Shown: positions 1 through 6,188, counted from the first letter of the stretch. The stretch is DNA of 6,291 nucleotides from Betaproteobacteria bacterium (GCA_009922405.1 RFVZ01000150.1:1-6291), one strand, 5' to 3'. The notes: a model not told the origin generated them from the sequence alone. Numbers and translations: made by a program.

Positions 1-764
1 ACCCACTGCAGGGTTGCCAATGTCAAAGTGATTGAGTGTGCGACGGTAAATGCCGTGACGACCTTGAGGACCTCAATACCTCCCTGGCGAAAGCCCTCTG
101 CAGGCATCCAACTGCGCGATCGGTAAACAAGCACCGCAGGGAGCAGCAGCGACAGCAAAAACAAGATGTGGTCGAAGCCAATCCAGATATGCCATAGCCC
201 TTGTAGACCAAACTGCAAAAGCGCCTGCCAGCCACCAACGGCCGTCGATTGGGTTGACGCATTGACGTCGAATTGTTGAATTGGACGGTCACCGCCCAAC
301 ACGGCCGTTTGCGATAGCTCACCAACCCGCAGATTAAAAAGACCCCGGTGTTGTGGGTCGATGTCGGCGAACAATGTGTAAGTGAGCTCCAGTCGTTGCA
401 CGGGCTTGGGGCATTGCAATAAAAGTGGCAAAACCGAGTAAGCCCCATCGGAGTGCTGATCAATCTGCTGCGGGCCAATTTCGAGTTGACAATCCTTACC
501 GTCAGATTTGAGTCCAAGATGCTTCTTGGCCAACTCCGCAATATCGGCATGGCGGGCGCGCACTTCGCCCCAAGTCAATTCTCCGTTGCCATCCTGATCG
601 AGCCCCAAGGCAAAATCGATATCCCTTAAGGCGATATCCCAACGCCCGCTGATGGACTGTGGGGCCACCTCAATGGTTAGATAACTGCCCGATGACTTGT
701 GCGCCTGCACAAAACCCGAAACCGTCAGTAAGACCGAAACCAAAATCCAAAGCCAGCGGCTCAT
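1..764 (-). CDS. HupE/UreJ-family membrane protein with N-terminal EF-hand domain (C-terminus beyond window)
   Basis: About 254 residues are visible; the gene starts at an ATG at 764 and runs open off the left edge. Residues 1-21 form a signal peptide (hydrophobic stretch ending FVQA). The exported domain that follows has a complete EF-hand loop at residues 56-67 (D56, D58, N60, G61, L63, E67). From about residue 185 the membrane part begins with the family hallmark GLWHIWIGFDHILFLLSLLLPA and, near the edge, VTAFTVAHSITLTLA. These His/Asp-rich helices are typical of HupE/UreJ proteins, some of which are linked to nickel or cobalt uptake. This long-N-terminus subgroup has no firm substrate, and no hydrogenase or urease gene is visible here. 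The start overlaps the stop of the upstream TPR gene (ATGA), implying coupled translation. Family assignment is confident; metal transport and calcium binding are inference. Confidence 0.87.
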   Translation of the reverse strand, partial: MSRWLWILVSVLLTVSGFVQAHKSSGSYLTIEVAPQSISGRWDIALRDIDFALGLDQDGNGELTWGEVRARHADIAELAKKHLGLKSDGKDCQLEIGPQQIDQHSDGAYSVLPLLLQCPKPVQRLELTYTLFADIDPQHRGLFNLRVGELSQTAVLGGDRPIQQFDVNASTQSTAVGGWQALLQFGLQGLWHIWIGFDHILFLLSLLLPAVLVYRSRSWMPAEGFRQGGIEVLKVVTAFTVAHSITLTLATLQW

Positions 765-1972
765 GTACATGCCTTCGCCGACTCAGGCGCCTTGATTGCA
801 CGTACCTGCCGGGCCAGCGACTGCAATGTCAGGGATTCAACCCGATTTTGAGCCATCCACTGCAGCACAGGCTCGGCAGCCTGTGGACTACGACAGGCAA
901 TCGACGCCTCCAACAGCGCCCGCGCATCCGCCGCCTCACGCTGAATCCGATAATTGGATTCCGCCAACGCAAGGGCGCGCTGATTCTCTTTCAGAAGCGA
1001 TCTGGCAAAGCGAGACTCTTCCTTTTCATGGAGCGCATCCCCCTGACGCCGCGCAGCATCAAAACGCTCACGCATCTCCTGCTGATACTTAGCAGCATCA
1101 GGACTACCAGCATCGCGGGCAGCCAGCGCCAGGCGCAATAGGAGCGTATCGGCTCGAGCAAAGTCTTTCAGTAAGGTCAGCACCTCGGCAGGGCGACCTT
1201 GGTCGAGCAAGAAATCTGAAAATGCCGCCAGCAGGTAGGTGTCGCGAACGTCCAGTGCGAGCGCTGCACGAAAATGTTGTTCGGCCAGCCGATTCTCGCC
1301 AAGTCGCTCTGAAATTTCAGCCATCCGGGTCAGTGCCCAAAGCCGCGAAGCAGGATCCGCCTTCGGCTGTTGACGCAATGCAGTCGAAAGGCTTTCCAGT
1401 CCGACTTGCGCCCGACCGGTTAAGGAGTCGACATAGGCCAGACATCCCACCACGGCAAGATTGGTGGCCAGGGGCTTGAGACGATCACAGGCTTCACGGG
1501 CCTTGGGGTATTCCGCCGTCACCAAGTAAACCGCGGCCAACCAAGACCATGCGACGGCGTTGTCGGGCTCGCGACGACTCACCTCGGTCAAGTCGTCAAT
1601 GGCTTCCGGAAACCGATGACTAAACTGGAGCACCATGCCGCGCACGAGTCTTACCGCAGCCGGCGGCTCGGTCGATGTCCACCATGGCTTAAGGGCCGCT
1701 TGGGCATATCCCAGGTAACGAGGATCCCCCTCCGAAACGGCCTGCTCAAAATACGCCCGGGCGAGCTCAGCCGCCGCCGTGGGGTTCTGCTGATCCTGAC
1801 GCCATCTGGAACGCAGCCGGTTAAGTTCGCGCGAAGTCGGGTCCTGCGCCCGCAACGGCAGTTGCTCCACAACCGCCGAATCGGCCGCTGGTATATACGG
1901 TGCAGCAAAGGCGACCAAGGGCCAGCCGAACAGCGCGAGCAAAGCGGCCAGCAATAATCGAATGGAAAACAT
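761..1972 (-). CDS. Exported tetratricopeptide-repeat protein
   Basis: From the ATG at 1972 this gives 403 residues. Residues 1-23 form a clear signal peptide (MFSIRLL, Leu/Ala-rich core, AFA before the cleavage site), so the protein should be periplasmic or outer-membrane associated. The rest is helical, with TPR-like repeats at about residues 66-98, 104-137, 139-170, 172-203, 210-243, 245-275 and 277-310, followed by an Arg/Glu/Lys-rich helix and a C-terminal helical pair. The best TPR match is around 210-243 (Leu, Gly, Ala and Ala at repeat positions). TPR domains bind proteins; no catalytic motif is visible. The frame stays open to an upstream ATG at 2041, which adds 23 residues, but that would bury the signal peptide, and neither start has a good ribosome binding site. 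Its stop overlaps the HupE-type start, so the two products probably work together, perhaps as accessory and transporter (inference). Confidence 0.83.
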   Translation of the reverse strand: MFSIRLLLAALLALFGWPLVAFAAPYIPAADSAVVEQLPLRAQDPTSRELNRLRSRWRQDQQNPTAAAELARAYFEQAVSEGDPRYLGYAQAALKPWWTSTEPPAAVRLVRGMVLQFSHRFPEAIDDLTEVSRREPDNAVAWSWLAAVYLVTAEYPKAREACDRLKPLATNLAVVGCLAYVDSLTGRAQVGLESLSTALRQQPKADPASRLWALTRMAEISERLGENRLAEQHFRAALALDVRDTYLLAAFSDFLLDQGRPAEVLTLLKDFARADTLLLRLALAARDAGSPDAAKYQQEMRERFDAARRQGDALHEKEESRFARSLLKENQRALALAESNYRIQREAADARALLEASIACRSPQAAEPVLQWMAQNRVESLTLQSLARQVRAIKAPESAKACT

Positions 1973-2065
1973 AAGGGCCGAATGTACCCGATTGATCCAT
2001 TCTCCGGTCAACCAAGTTCGTAACCAGGCGTTACTGGACATAGTGTCAACGCATTCAAAAACAGA

Positions 2066-2095
2066 TTGCCTTATGTTCTTGATTGGGTTTATGCT
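2066..2095 (+). promoter_or_regulatory. Possible sigma70-type promoter for the small exported protein
   Basis: TTGCCT (2066-2071) and TATGCT (2090-2095) are separated by 18 bp and lie about 40 bp before the ATG at 2136. Both are imperfect matches to TTGACA/TATAAT, so this is only a candidate. It sits in the divergent gap between the TPR gene and the small gene. On the other strand, a perfect TTGACA at 2049-2044 could be a -35 box for the TPR gene, but no good -10 follows at normal spacing. Confidence 0.25.
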
Positions 2096-2135
2096 CCGTC
2101 CGCTCTGCCTACCCTATTTTTATCGGAATAGCACC

Positions 2136-2324
2136 ATGAACAAACTGATCTCCGCACTCGTATTTGCCGTCATCGCCGCTGTTGGCACCCCAGCATTCGC
2201 TGGCGCGCACGCCGCTGCTGCACCGACCGCTGCTCCAGCGACTGCACCTGCAGCGGCTGCACCTGCAGCACCTGCGAAAAAAGACGAAATGAAGAAAGAA
2301 GAAAAGAAAGCCGAGAAGAAGTAA
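2136..2324 (+). CDS. Small exported Ala/Pro-rich protein with Lys/Glu tail
   Basis: The protein has 62 residues. Residues 1-22 are a textbook Sec signal peptide (MNKL, hydrophobic core, TPAFA), so the mature product is only about 40 residues. It is Ala/Pro/Thr-rich from about 23 to 47, then strongly charged (KKDEMKKEEKKAEKK). The mature part has no Cys, no aromatic residues and no fold-like pattern, and is probably disordered. The layout recalls small exported proteins such as enterobacterial acid-shock protein Asr, but only in composition, so I assign no function. The ATG at 2136 is chosen because the signal peptide begins exactly there, although the frame is open further upstream. A weak GGA lies 9 nt upstream of the ATG. 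The gene is monocistronic: a strong terminator follows within 50 bp. The Pro/Ala section is encoded by repeated DNA. Confidence 0.8.
   Translation: MNKLISALVFAVIAAVGTPAFAGAHAAAAPTAAPATAPAAAAPAAPAKKDEMKKEEKKAEKK
2242..2276 (+). repeat. 15-bp-period direct repeat inside the small gene
   Basis: CTGCACCTGCAGC occurs at 2242-2254 and again at 2257-2269, with a partial third copy (ACCTGCG) at 2270-2276. The period is 15 bp, i.e. five codons, encoding Ala/Pro units. It is a low-complexity coding repeat that could vary in copy number without breaking the frame. Confidence 0.6.
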
Positions 2325-2331
2325 TTCTTCT
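2314..2331 (+). other. Hairpin with the stop codon in a GTAA loop
   Basis: AGAAGAA (2314-2320) pairs perfectly with TTCTTCT (2325-2331) around the loop GTAA (2321-2324). In RNA the loop is GUAA, which fits the GNRA tetraloop rule, and it contains the UAA stop of the small gene. The stem is A/U-rich and only moderately stable, so a role in termination of translation or mRNA protection is inference. Confidence 0.45.
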
Positions 2332-2333
2332 GC

Positions 2334-2357
2334 GGGAGCCGTGTTTACGCGGCGCCC
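2334..2357 (+). other. GC-rich hairpin in the 3' untranslated region of the small gene
   Basis: GGG (2334-2336) pairs with CCC (2355-2357) and GCCGTG (2338-2343) with CGCGGC (2348-2353, one U-G wobble), around the loop TTTA, with one A/G mismatch. No T-tract follows, so it is not itself an intrinsic terminator. It lies between the stop codon and the terminator and could stabilise the transcript or give a 3'-derived small RNA (inference). Confidence 0.5.
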
Positions 2358-2368
2358 AGGTTTGCTGG

Positions 2369-2406
2369 AAAAGCCCTGCTCGGTAAAACGACCAGGGCTT
2401 TTTTTT
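2369..2406 (+). terminator. Strong rho-independent terminator of the small gene
   Basis: AAAAGCCCTG (2369-2378) pairs with CAGGGCTTTT (2393-2402), with an inner TCG/CGA pairing (2380-2382 with 2389-2391) closing the loop GTAAAA. A run of eight T follows the stem's GC part (2399-2406). It ends 30 bp before the Bug gene and so insulates that gene from the small gene. The stem also has an A-run on the other side, but no minus-strand gene ends nearby. Confidence 0.9.
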
Positions 2407-2436
2407 GGTACTGACCCGCCCTGAAATTCTTGAAAG

Positions 2437-3453
2437 ATGACGACTCATATCCAAAAAACATTGCTTAAATCGAAACCGAGACGTCAGCTCATTCGCAATT
2501 CGGCGGGGGCTGCACTAGCCGTTCTTGTCCCACACGCCTTGGCCCAATCGACTTGGCCTAACCGACCCATTCGTCTAATCATTCCGTTTCCCCCGGGCGG
2601 CGCCACCGACATCATCGGACGAGCGCTTGCAAACCGACTATCGACGACCCTCAGCCAACAAGTCATCATCGAAAACAAGCCAGGCGCCGGTGGCGTCATT
2701 GGTGCGGATATGGTCGCCAAATCGATAGCCGACGGGTATACGCTCCTGCTCGGAACGTCGTCGACCCATTCCGTTGGGCCAGCGCTTAATCCAAAGATGC
2801 CCTACGAGGCCACCCGGGATTTTATTCCGGTGGTCCATGTGGCGAACGCCCCGAGCGTTCTGGTCGTGGGCTCGAGTTTTCCTGCCAATACCGTGCCTGA
2901 ATTCGTCAGCCTTCTAAAGCGCAATCCAGGCAAATACAACTTTGGGTCGAGCGGAATCGGGACGTACCCTCACCTTTCGGCCGAGATGTTTAAATGGCGC
3001 GCAGGTAATCTTTTCGTGGTGCACATCCCTTACCGGGGAACCGGACTCGTCATCCCGGATCTGATCACGGGAGAGATCGCCTTTCTGATGGACTCGGTGG
3101 TTTCCGCGCAAACCCATATTAAGGACGGCAAGGTCAAACCACTCGCCGTGTCTGGGGCCCAGCGCAGCGCCTCGTTGCCACAAGTCCCCACCTTTACGGA
3201 GGTCGGCATTAAGGGACTTGAAATCAGCAACTGGTTCGGGATCCTCGCACCAGCTCAAACGCCTGCCGACATCGTTGCGCGAGTCAATCGTGAGGTCAAT
3301 GCCGCGCTAAAAACGCCGGAAGTGGTTGACCGCTTCTTCAAAGTCGGCGCCGACCCCGCAGGCGGAACGGGAGATCAATTCAAGGAAGTCATTCGCACCG
3401 ACCACGAGAGCTGGAAGGCCCTGATCACGCGCGCAGGAATCAAACCGGAATAG
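2437..3453 (+). CDS. Bug-family (TctC-type) periplasmic solute-binding protein
   Basis: The protein has 338 residues, normal for the family. It has an N-terminal export signal with a twin-arginine-like start (PRRQLIRN at 14-21), a hydrophobic stretch and a likely cleavage after HALA (residue 36). The mature protein shows the Bug signature: WPNRPIRLIIPFPPGGATD (40-58), in which the carboxylate-binding loop ends in D58, then ENKPGAGGVIGADMVAKS (79-96) and DGYTLLLG (99-106). Later come HIPYRGTG, a GEIAF segment and a VPTFTEVG segment, all usual for the family. Such proteins capture carboxylates for tripartite tricarboxylate transporters, but no TctA or TctB gene is seen here. The ATG at 2437 has only a weak, adjacent GAAAG upstream. 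The gene converges on the aldolase gene with just 3 bp between stops and may serve the same substrate as that operon (inference). The ligand is unknown. Confidence 0.93.
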   Translation: MTTHIQKTLLKSKPRRQLIRNSAGAALAVLVPHALAQSTWPNRPIRLIIPFPPGGATDIIGRALANRLSTTLSQQVIIENKPGAGGVIGADMVAKSIADGYTLLLGTSSTHSVGPALNPKMPYEATRDFIPVVHVANAPSVLVVGSSFPANTVPEFVSLLKRNPGKYNFGSSGIGTYPHLSAEMFKWRAGNLFVVHIPYRGTGLVIPDLITGEIAFLMDSVVSAQTHIKDGKVKPLAVSGAQRSASLPQVPTFTEVGIKGLEISNWFGILAPAQTPADIVARVNREVNAALKTPEVVDRFFKVGADPAGGTGDQFKEVIRTDHESWKALITRAGIKPE

Positions 3454-3456
3454 GTC

Positions 3457-4233
3457 TCATGAGTTGACCCGGGCCGTCTGCATGGCAGCCAGAACAGCCT
3501 GCGCTCCTTTAGCGATGAAGTTGGCGTCCGACCCAATCGTAACCAGCTGAAAACCGGACGCCACCCGACGCAACGCACCCTCGGGTGAACCGGTATGAAT
3601 TCCCACAGCCAGCCCGTAAAACCGGGCTCGATCGAGAATATGCTGAATCGCCTCGGCCACTGGAGGCGCTACGTCATCAAAACTGGGCCGGAACCCGAGG
3701 GCGAGCGACAGATCCGACGGACCAATATAGATCGCGTCAAGCCCCTCGACCGACAAAATGGTATCCAGCTGGTCCAGCGCCTGCGCGGTCTCGATCATTG
3801 CAAATCGAACAACCTCTTGGTCCGCCCACTCCGGATAATCTGGTCCTTCGACCAAAATGGCTCTCAACGGGCCATAACTGCGGGTACCGATGGGCGCGTA
3901 TCGTGTGTAAGCGACAAATCGCTGCGCCTCCTCGCGGGTGCTAATCATTGGGCAAATCACGCCATGTGCACCGGCATCGAGAACCTTCATCAGGATCCCT
4001 GGCTCGAGCCATGGGACCCGAACGAGTGGCGTCGTAGCGGTGGTCGAGATGGCCTGGATCATGGGCACCATCGCCTGGTAGTCGACCAAGCCGTGCTGCA
4101 GATCCACCGTCAAGGAATCCCACCCCTGTCTCGCCATAATCTCGGCCGACAAACTATTCGGGAGGGCTAACCATCCGTTAACGGTGGCGCCACCGGTTTT
4201 CCAGCGCTCTCGAAGGGCATTAGGACGCATCAT
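3457..4233 (-). CDS. HpcH/HpaI-family class II aldolase
   Basis: The protein has 258 residues, the usual length. By analogy with HpaI, expected active-site residues are present: D44 and H47 in VDLQHG, R72 in VRVPW, metal ligands E148 (MIET) and D174 (GPSDLS), plus GTRSYGP (116-122). The family uses a divalent metal for reversible cleavage of 4-hydroxy-2-oxo acids into pyruvate (or a related oxo acid) and an aldehyde, e.g. 4-hydroxy-2-oxoheptanedioate or 2-dehydro-3-deoxyglucarate. The sequence does not reveal the substrate, and D-L-Q-H-G in place of the more familiar D-x-E-H suggests a subgroup distinct from HpaI itself. It is the last visible gene of the operon, starting 5 bp after the BKACE stop with a weak GAG as ribosome binding site, so translation is probably coupled. 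Two tandem ATGs (4233 and 4230) are possible starts. Confidence 0.92.
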   Translation of the reverse strand: MMRPNALRERWKTGGATVNGWLALPNSLSAEIMARQGWDSLTVDLQHGLVDYQAMVPMIQAISTTATTPLVRVPWLEPGILMKVLDAGAHGVICPMISTREEAQRFVAYTRYAPIGTRSYGPLRAILVEGPDYPEWADQEVVRFAMIETAQALDQLDTILSVEGLDAIYIGPSDLSLALGFRPSFDDVAPPVAEAIQHILDRARFYGLAVGIHTGSPEGALRRVASGFQLVTIGSDANFIAKGAQAVLAAMQTARVNS

Positions 4234-4238
4234 CTCGA

Positions 4239-5219
4239 TCAGAAATTGACGCTGTTGCGACCCTTCAGCTGAAGAATCTCGCGCGCATCCTCGGAACTTG
4301 CAATCTCGAGTCCCAAACTTTCAATCACCTGCCTGACGGCTTTCACCTGTTGGGCATTGGTTTGCGCGAGTTGCCCTGGACTAATCCAGATCGAGTCCTC
4401 AAGACCCACGCGTGCATTCCCTCCCATTGCGATGGATTGCGCTGCAATCGGCAATTGATTGCGCCCAGCGCCGAGAACACTCCACTGGTACTGGTCACCA
4501 AACAGGCGATCGGCAGTCCGTTTCATGTGGGCTACATCCTCAGGATGCGGCCCGATACCACCGAGAATCCCAAATACCGACTGAATAAAAAATGGCGCCT
4601 TGACAAGACCCCGGTCGGCGAAATGGCGCAGGGTGTAGAGGTGCCCGATGTCATAGCACTCGATCTCAAAACGAGTCCCGTGATTGGCGCAGGTCGTCAG
4701 AATCTTCTCAATGTCCTTGAACGTATTCTTGAAAATCCGATCATCCGAGCCCTCGAGATAGGGCTTCTCCCAATCGAACTTGAACTCTGGATATCGACCG
4801 AGCATCGGAAACAAGCCGAAGTTCATCGAACCCATGTTGAGCGACGCGACTTCAGGTTGAAAATGCGCGCAAGGCCCAAGCCGCTCATCAACACCCATGG
4901 TCGGCGCACCACCGGTGGTGATGTTGATCACCGCGTCACTGTTTTGCTTAATAACCTTCAAAAAGGGCTCAAACGCCTCGGGACGCTGGTCGGGTTTTCC
5001 GGTCTGCGGATCGCGGGCGTGCAAATGAACCAAAGCCGCTCCCGCGGCATGCGCGCCAAGGGCTGCCTCAGCAATCTCGGCCGGCGTTATCGGCAGATAC
5101 GGCGACATCGTTGGGGTATGAATCGCGCCCGTCACGGCGCAAGTCACCATCACCTTACGACGACGTTTCAAAACAGCCGGGGCTGCGGGGCTTGATGAAG
5201 AGGCACTATTGGCAGACAT
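4239..5219 (-). CDS. Beta-keto acid cleavage enzyme (BKACE, DUF849; Kce-like)
   Basis: The protein has 326 residues, longer than Kce (about 276). Family marks are in order: VTCAVTGAIHTPTMSPYLP (25-43), the zinc motif H65-L-H67 in LVHLHARD, NITTGG (99-104), the FEIECYDIGHL segment (184-194; E187 probably catalytic), GGIGPHPEDV, SVLGAGRNQ, and R270-V-G-L-E274-D275, which supplies the third zinc ligand (E274) and the catalytic Arg/Asp by analogy with Kce. BKACEs condense a 3-keto acid with acetyl-CoA and release acetoacetate and a new acyl-CoA. The first gene product of this pair, a dehydrogenase, could make the keto acid. Residues 1-20 are a Ser/Ala/Pro-rich extension not needed by the fold; M24 is an alternative start, but AAGG nine bases before the ATG at 5219 supports the longer form. 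Gene products called 3-keto-5-aminohexanoate cleavage enzyme belong here; the true substrate is open. Confidence 0.93.
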   Translation of the reverse strand: MSANSASSSSPAAPAVLKRRRKVMVTCAVTGAIHTPTMSPYLPITPAEIAEAALGAHAAGAALVHLHARDPQTGKPDQRPEAFEPFLKVIKQNSDAVINITTGGAPTMGVDERLGPCAHFQPEVASLNMGSMNFGLFPMLGRYPEFKFDWEKPYLEGSDDRIFKNTFKDIEKILTTCANHGTRFEIECYDIGHLYTLRHFADRGLVKAPFFIQSVFGILGGIGPHPEDVAHMKRTADRLFGDQYQWSVLGAGRNQLPIAAQSIAMGGNARVGLEDSIWISPGQLAQTNAQQVKAVRQVIESLGLEIASSEDAREILQLKGRNSVNF

Positions 5220-5243
5220 GCTGAATAACCTTTGTAAATAAGA

Positions 5244-6176
5244 TCAAAAAGACGACTGCGTCTTCTTGTGCGCGGCCAGAGCGGCCAGGCGATGATTACG
5301 CCAAACCGTTTTTTGAGCAATTTCCGCGGCGCTGGGATGCTTGCCCCAGGCCTCAACCGCACGCTGCCAACTCGCATCATCCCAGACAGCTGCGGGCGGA
5401 GCGTCGGCCTGATAGCGTCGAAACCAGGAGACATAGCGCTCACAATAATCGGCAATACCATTCGGCGCATTAAGTTCAATTGTCTCAAATGGCCCCATGA
5501 ATGCCCAGCGTAACCCCAGCCCATCCGCAACAGTACGATCCAGATCCTCGGGGCTAACGACACCATCCTGGACGAGTCTGAAGGCCTCCGTGAGCAAAGC
5601 GGCCTGTAGTCGATTCAGCACAAATCCATCGACTTCACGCCGTACGTCGACCGGCACCTGACCTACACCCCGCATGATGGCGCTGGCGCGCTGCTTGGTC
5701 TCGGCACTCGTCCAAGGCGCTCCACACAGCTCCACCACTGGTGCAAGGTGGGGGGGATTCACGGGATGGGCAACGAGACAGCGACTGCGCCCTGCGAGCG
5801 ATTCTGTAAATTTTGACGCCACGATAGCCGACGTCGAAGACGCGAGGATGGTCTCTGGATTTGCCGCTGCGTCAAGGTGCCGAAAAATCTCAATCTTGAG
5901 ATCCAGACGCTCCGGACCGCTCTCCTGCACATATTCCACGCCGTCGAGAGCCTCCTCAAGGGTATCGACGACCGTCACGTGGGAATGCGCAGTATCCGCA
6001 TCCGATACCAGTCCCAGCGCCGCCAGGTCGCGCAGCGAATGACCGATAGTCGACATAGCCGCCGCACGCTGAGAATCGACGGGATCCCAAACCTTCACCT
6101 TCCAGCCTGAGCGCGCAAATACGTTTGCCCAAGAACATCCGATCAGACCCGCACCAACAATGCCAACGGTTTGCAT
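5244..6176 (-). CDS. 3-hydroxyacyl-CoA dehydrogenase-family enzyme, lambda-crystallin / L-gulonate 3-dehydrogenase type
   Basis: The protein has 310 residues. An N-terminal Rossmann fold has G8-A-G10-L-I-G13 and D31 after the second strand, predicting NAD rather than NADP. The active site is S116 (SSTSA), H137 in AHPVNPP, E149 in VVEL, with H and E twelve apart as in the family's His-Glu pair, and N188 in DGFVLNRLQ. The C-terminal helical domain has GLGLRWAFMGPFETIELNA and a YCERY segment. The VNPP, FVLNRLQ and FMGPFETI features fit mammalian CRYL1 (L-gulonate 3-dehydrogenase) better than PaaH or FadB types, and better than carnitine dehydrogenase. The likely reaction is NAD-dependent oxidation of a free 3-hydroxy acid to a 3-keto acid, the kind of substrate BKACE cleaves. 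A strong AGGGAG lies 6 nt before the ATG. It follows the ABC ATPase by 10 bp and precedes BKACE by 24 bp. Confidence 0.92.
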   Translation of the reverse strand: MQTVGIVGAGLIGCSWANVFARSGWKVKVWDPVDSQRAAAMSTIGHSLRDLAALGLVSDADTAHSHVTVVDTLEEALDGVEYVQESGPERLDLKIEIFRHLDAAANPETILASSTSAIVASKFTESLAGRSRCLVAHPVNPPHLAPVVELCGAPWTSAETKQRASAIMRGVGQVPVDVRREVDGFVLNRLQAALLTEAFRLVQDGVVSPEDLDRTVADGLGLRWAFMGPFETIELNAPNGIADYCERYVSWFRRYQADAPPAAVWDDASWQRAVEAWGKHPSAAEIAQKTVWRNHRLAALAAHKKTQSSF

Positions 6177-6182
6177 TCTTAA

Positions 6183-6188
6183 CTCCCT
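6183..6188 (-). promoter_or_regulatory. Strong ribosome binding site overlapping the upstream stop codon
   Basis: AGGGAG reads from 6188 to 6183 on the minus strand, 6 nt before the dehydrogenase ATG at 6176. It overlaps the TAG stop of the ABC ATPase gene (6189-6187), a layout that favours co-transcription and terminating-ribosome handover. Confidence 0.8.

Noticed and set aside
23..550. Minus-strand 175-residue open frame at the left edge
   Set aside because: It is out of frame with the HupE/UreJ coding sequence covering the same DNA, which has the signal peptide, EF-hand and family motifs. Its Cys/Arg/Ser-rich product resembles no protein.
1..764. Hydrogenase or urease accessory locus, suggested by the HupE/UreJ name
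   Set aside because: No hydrogenase or urease gene is visible; the family name alone does not establish that context.
1962..2135. Longer form of the small exported protein, starting at 1962
   Set aside because: It would overlap the TPR gene on the other strand and bury a textbook signal peptide that starts at 2136.
2242..2276. CRISPR-like repeat array
   Set aside because: The units are 13-15 bp, contiguous, in coding frame and lack spacers; this is a coding low-complexity repeat.
3595..4170. Plus-strand open frame of 191 residues opposite the aldolase gene
   Set aside because: Antisense to a clear HpcH/HpaI gene; no domain, no signal peptide, and another overlapping open frame on the same strand shows the region is simply low in stops.
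4350..5195. Long plus-strand open frame (281 residues) opposite the BKACE gene
   Set aside because: It lies wholly antisense to a gene with full family motifs, has an Arg-rich composition without any recognisable domain, and no convincing ribosome binding site. It reflects codon bias of the real gene.
5244..6176. Carnitine dehydrogenase, which also pairs with BKACE
   Set aside because: The AHPVNPP, GFVLNRLQ and FMGPFETI segments match the lambda-crystallin/gulonate type better than bacterial carnitine dehydrogenase, and no betainyl-CoA thioesterase is present.
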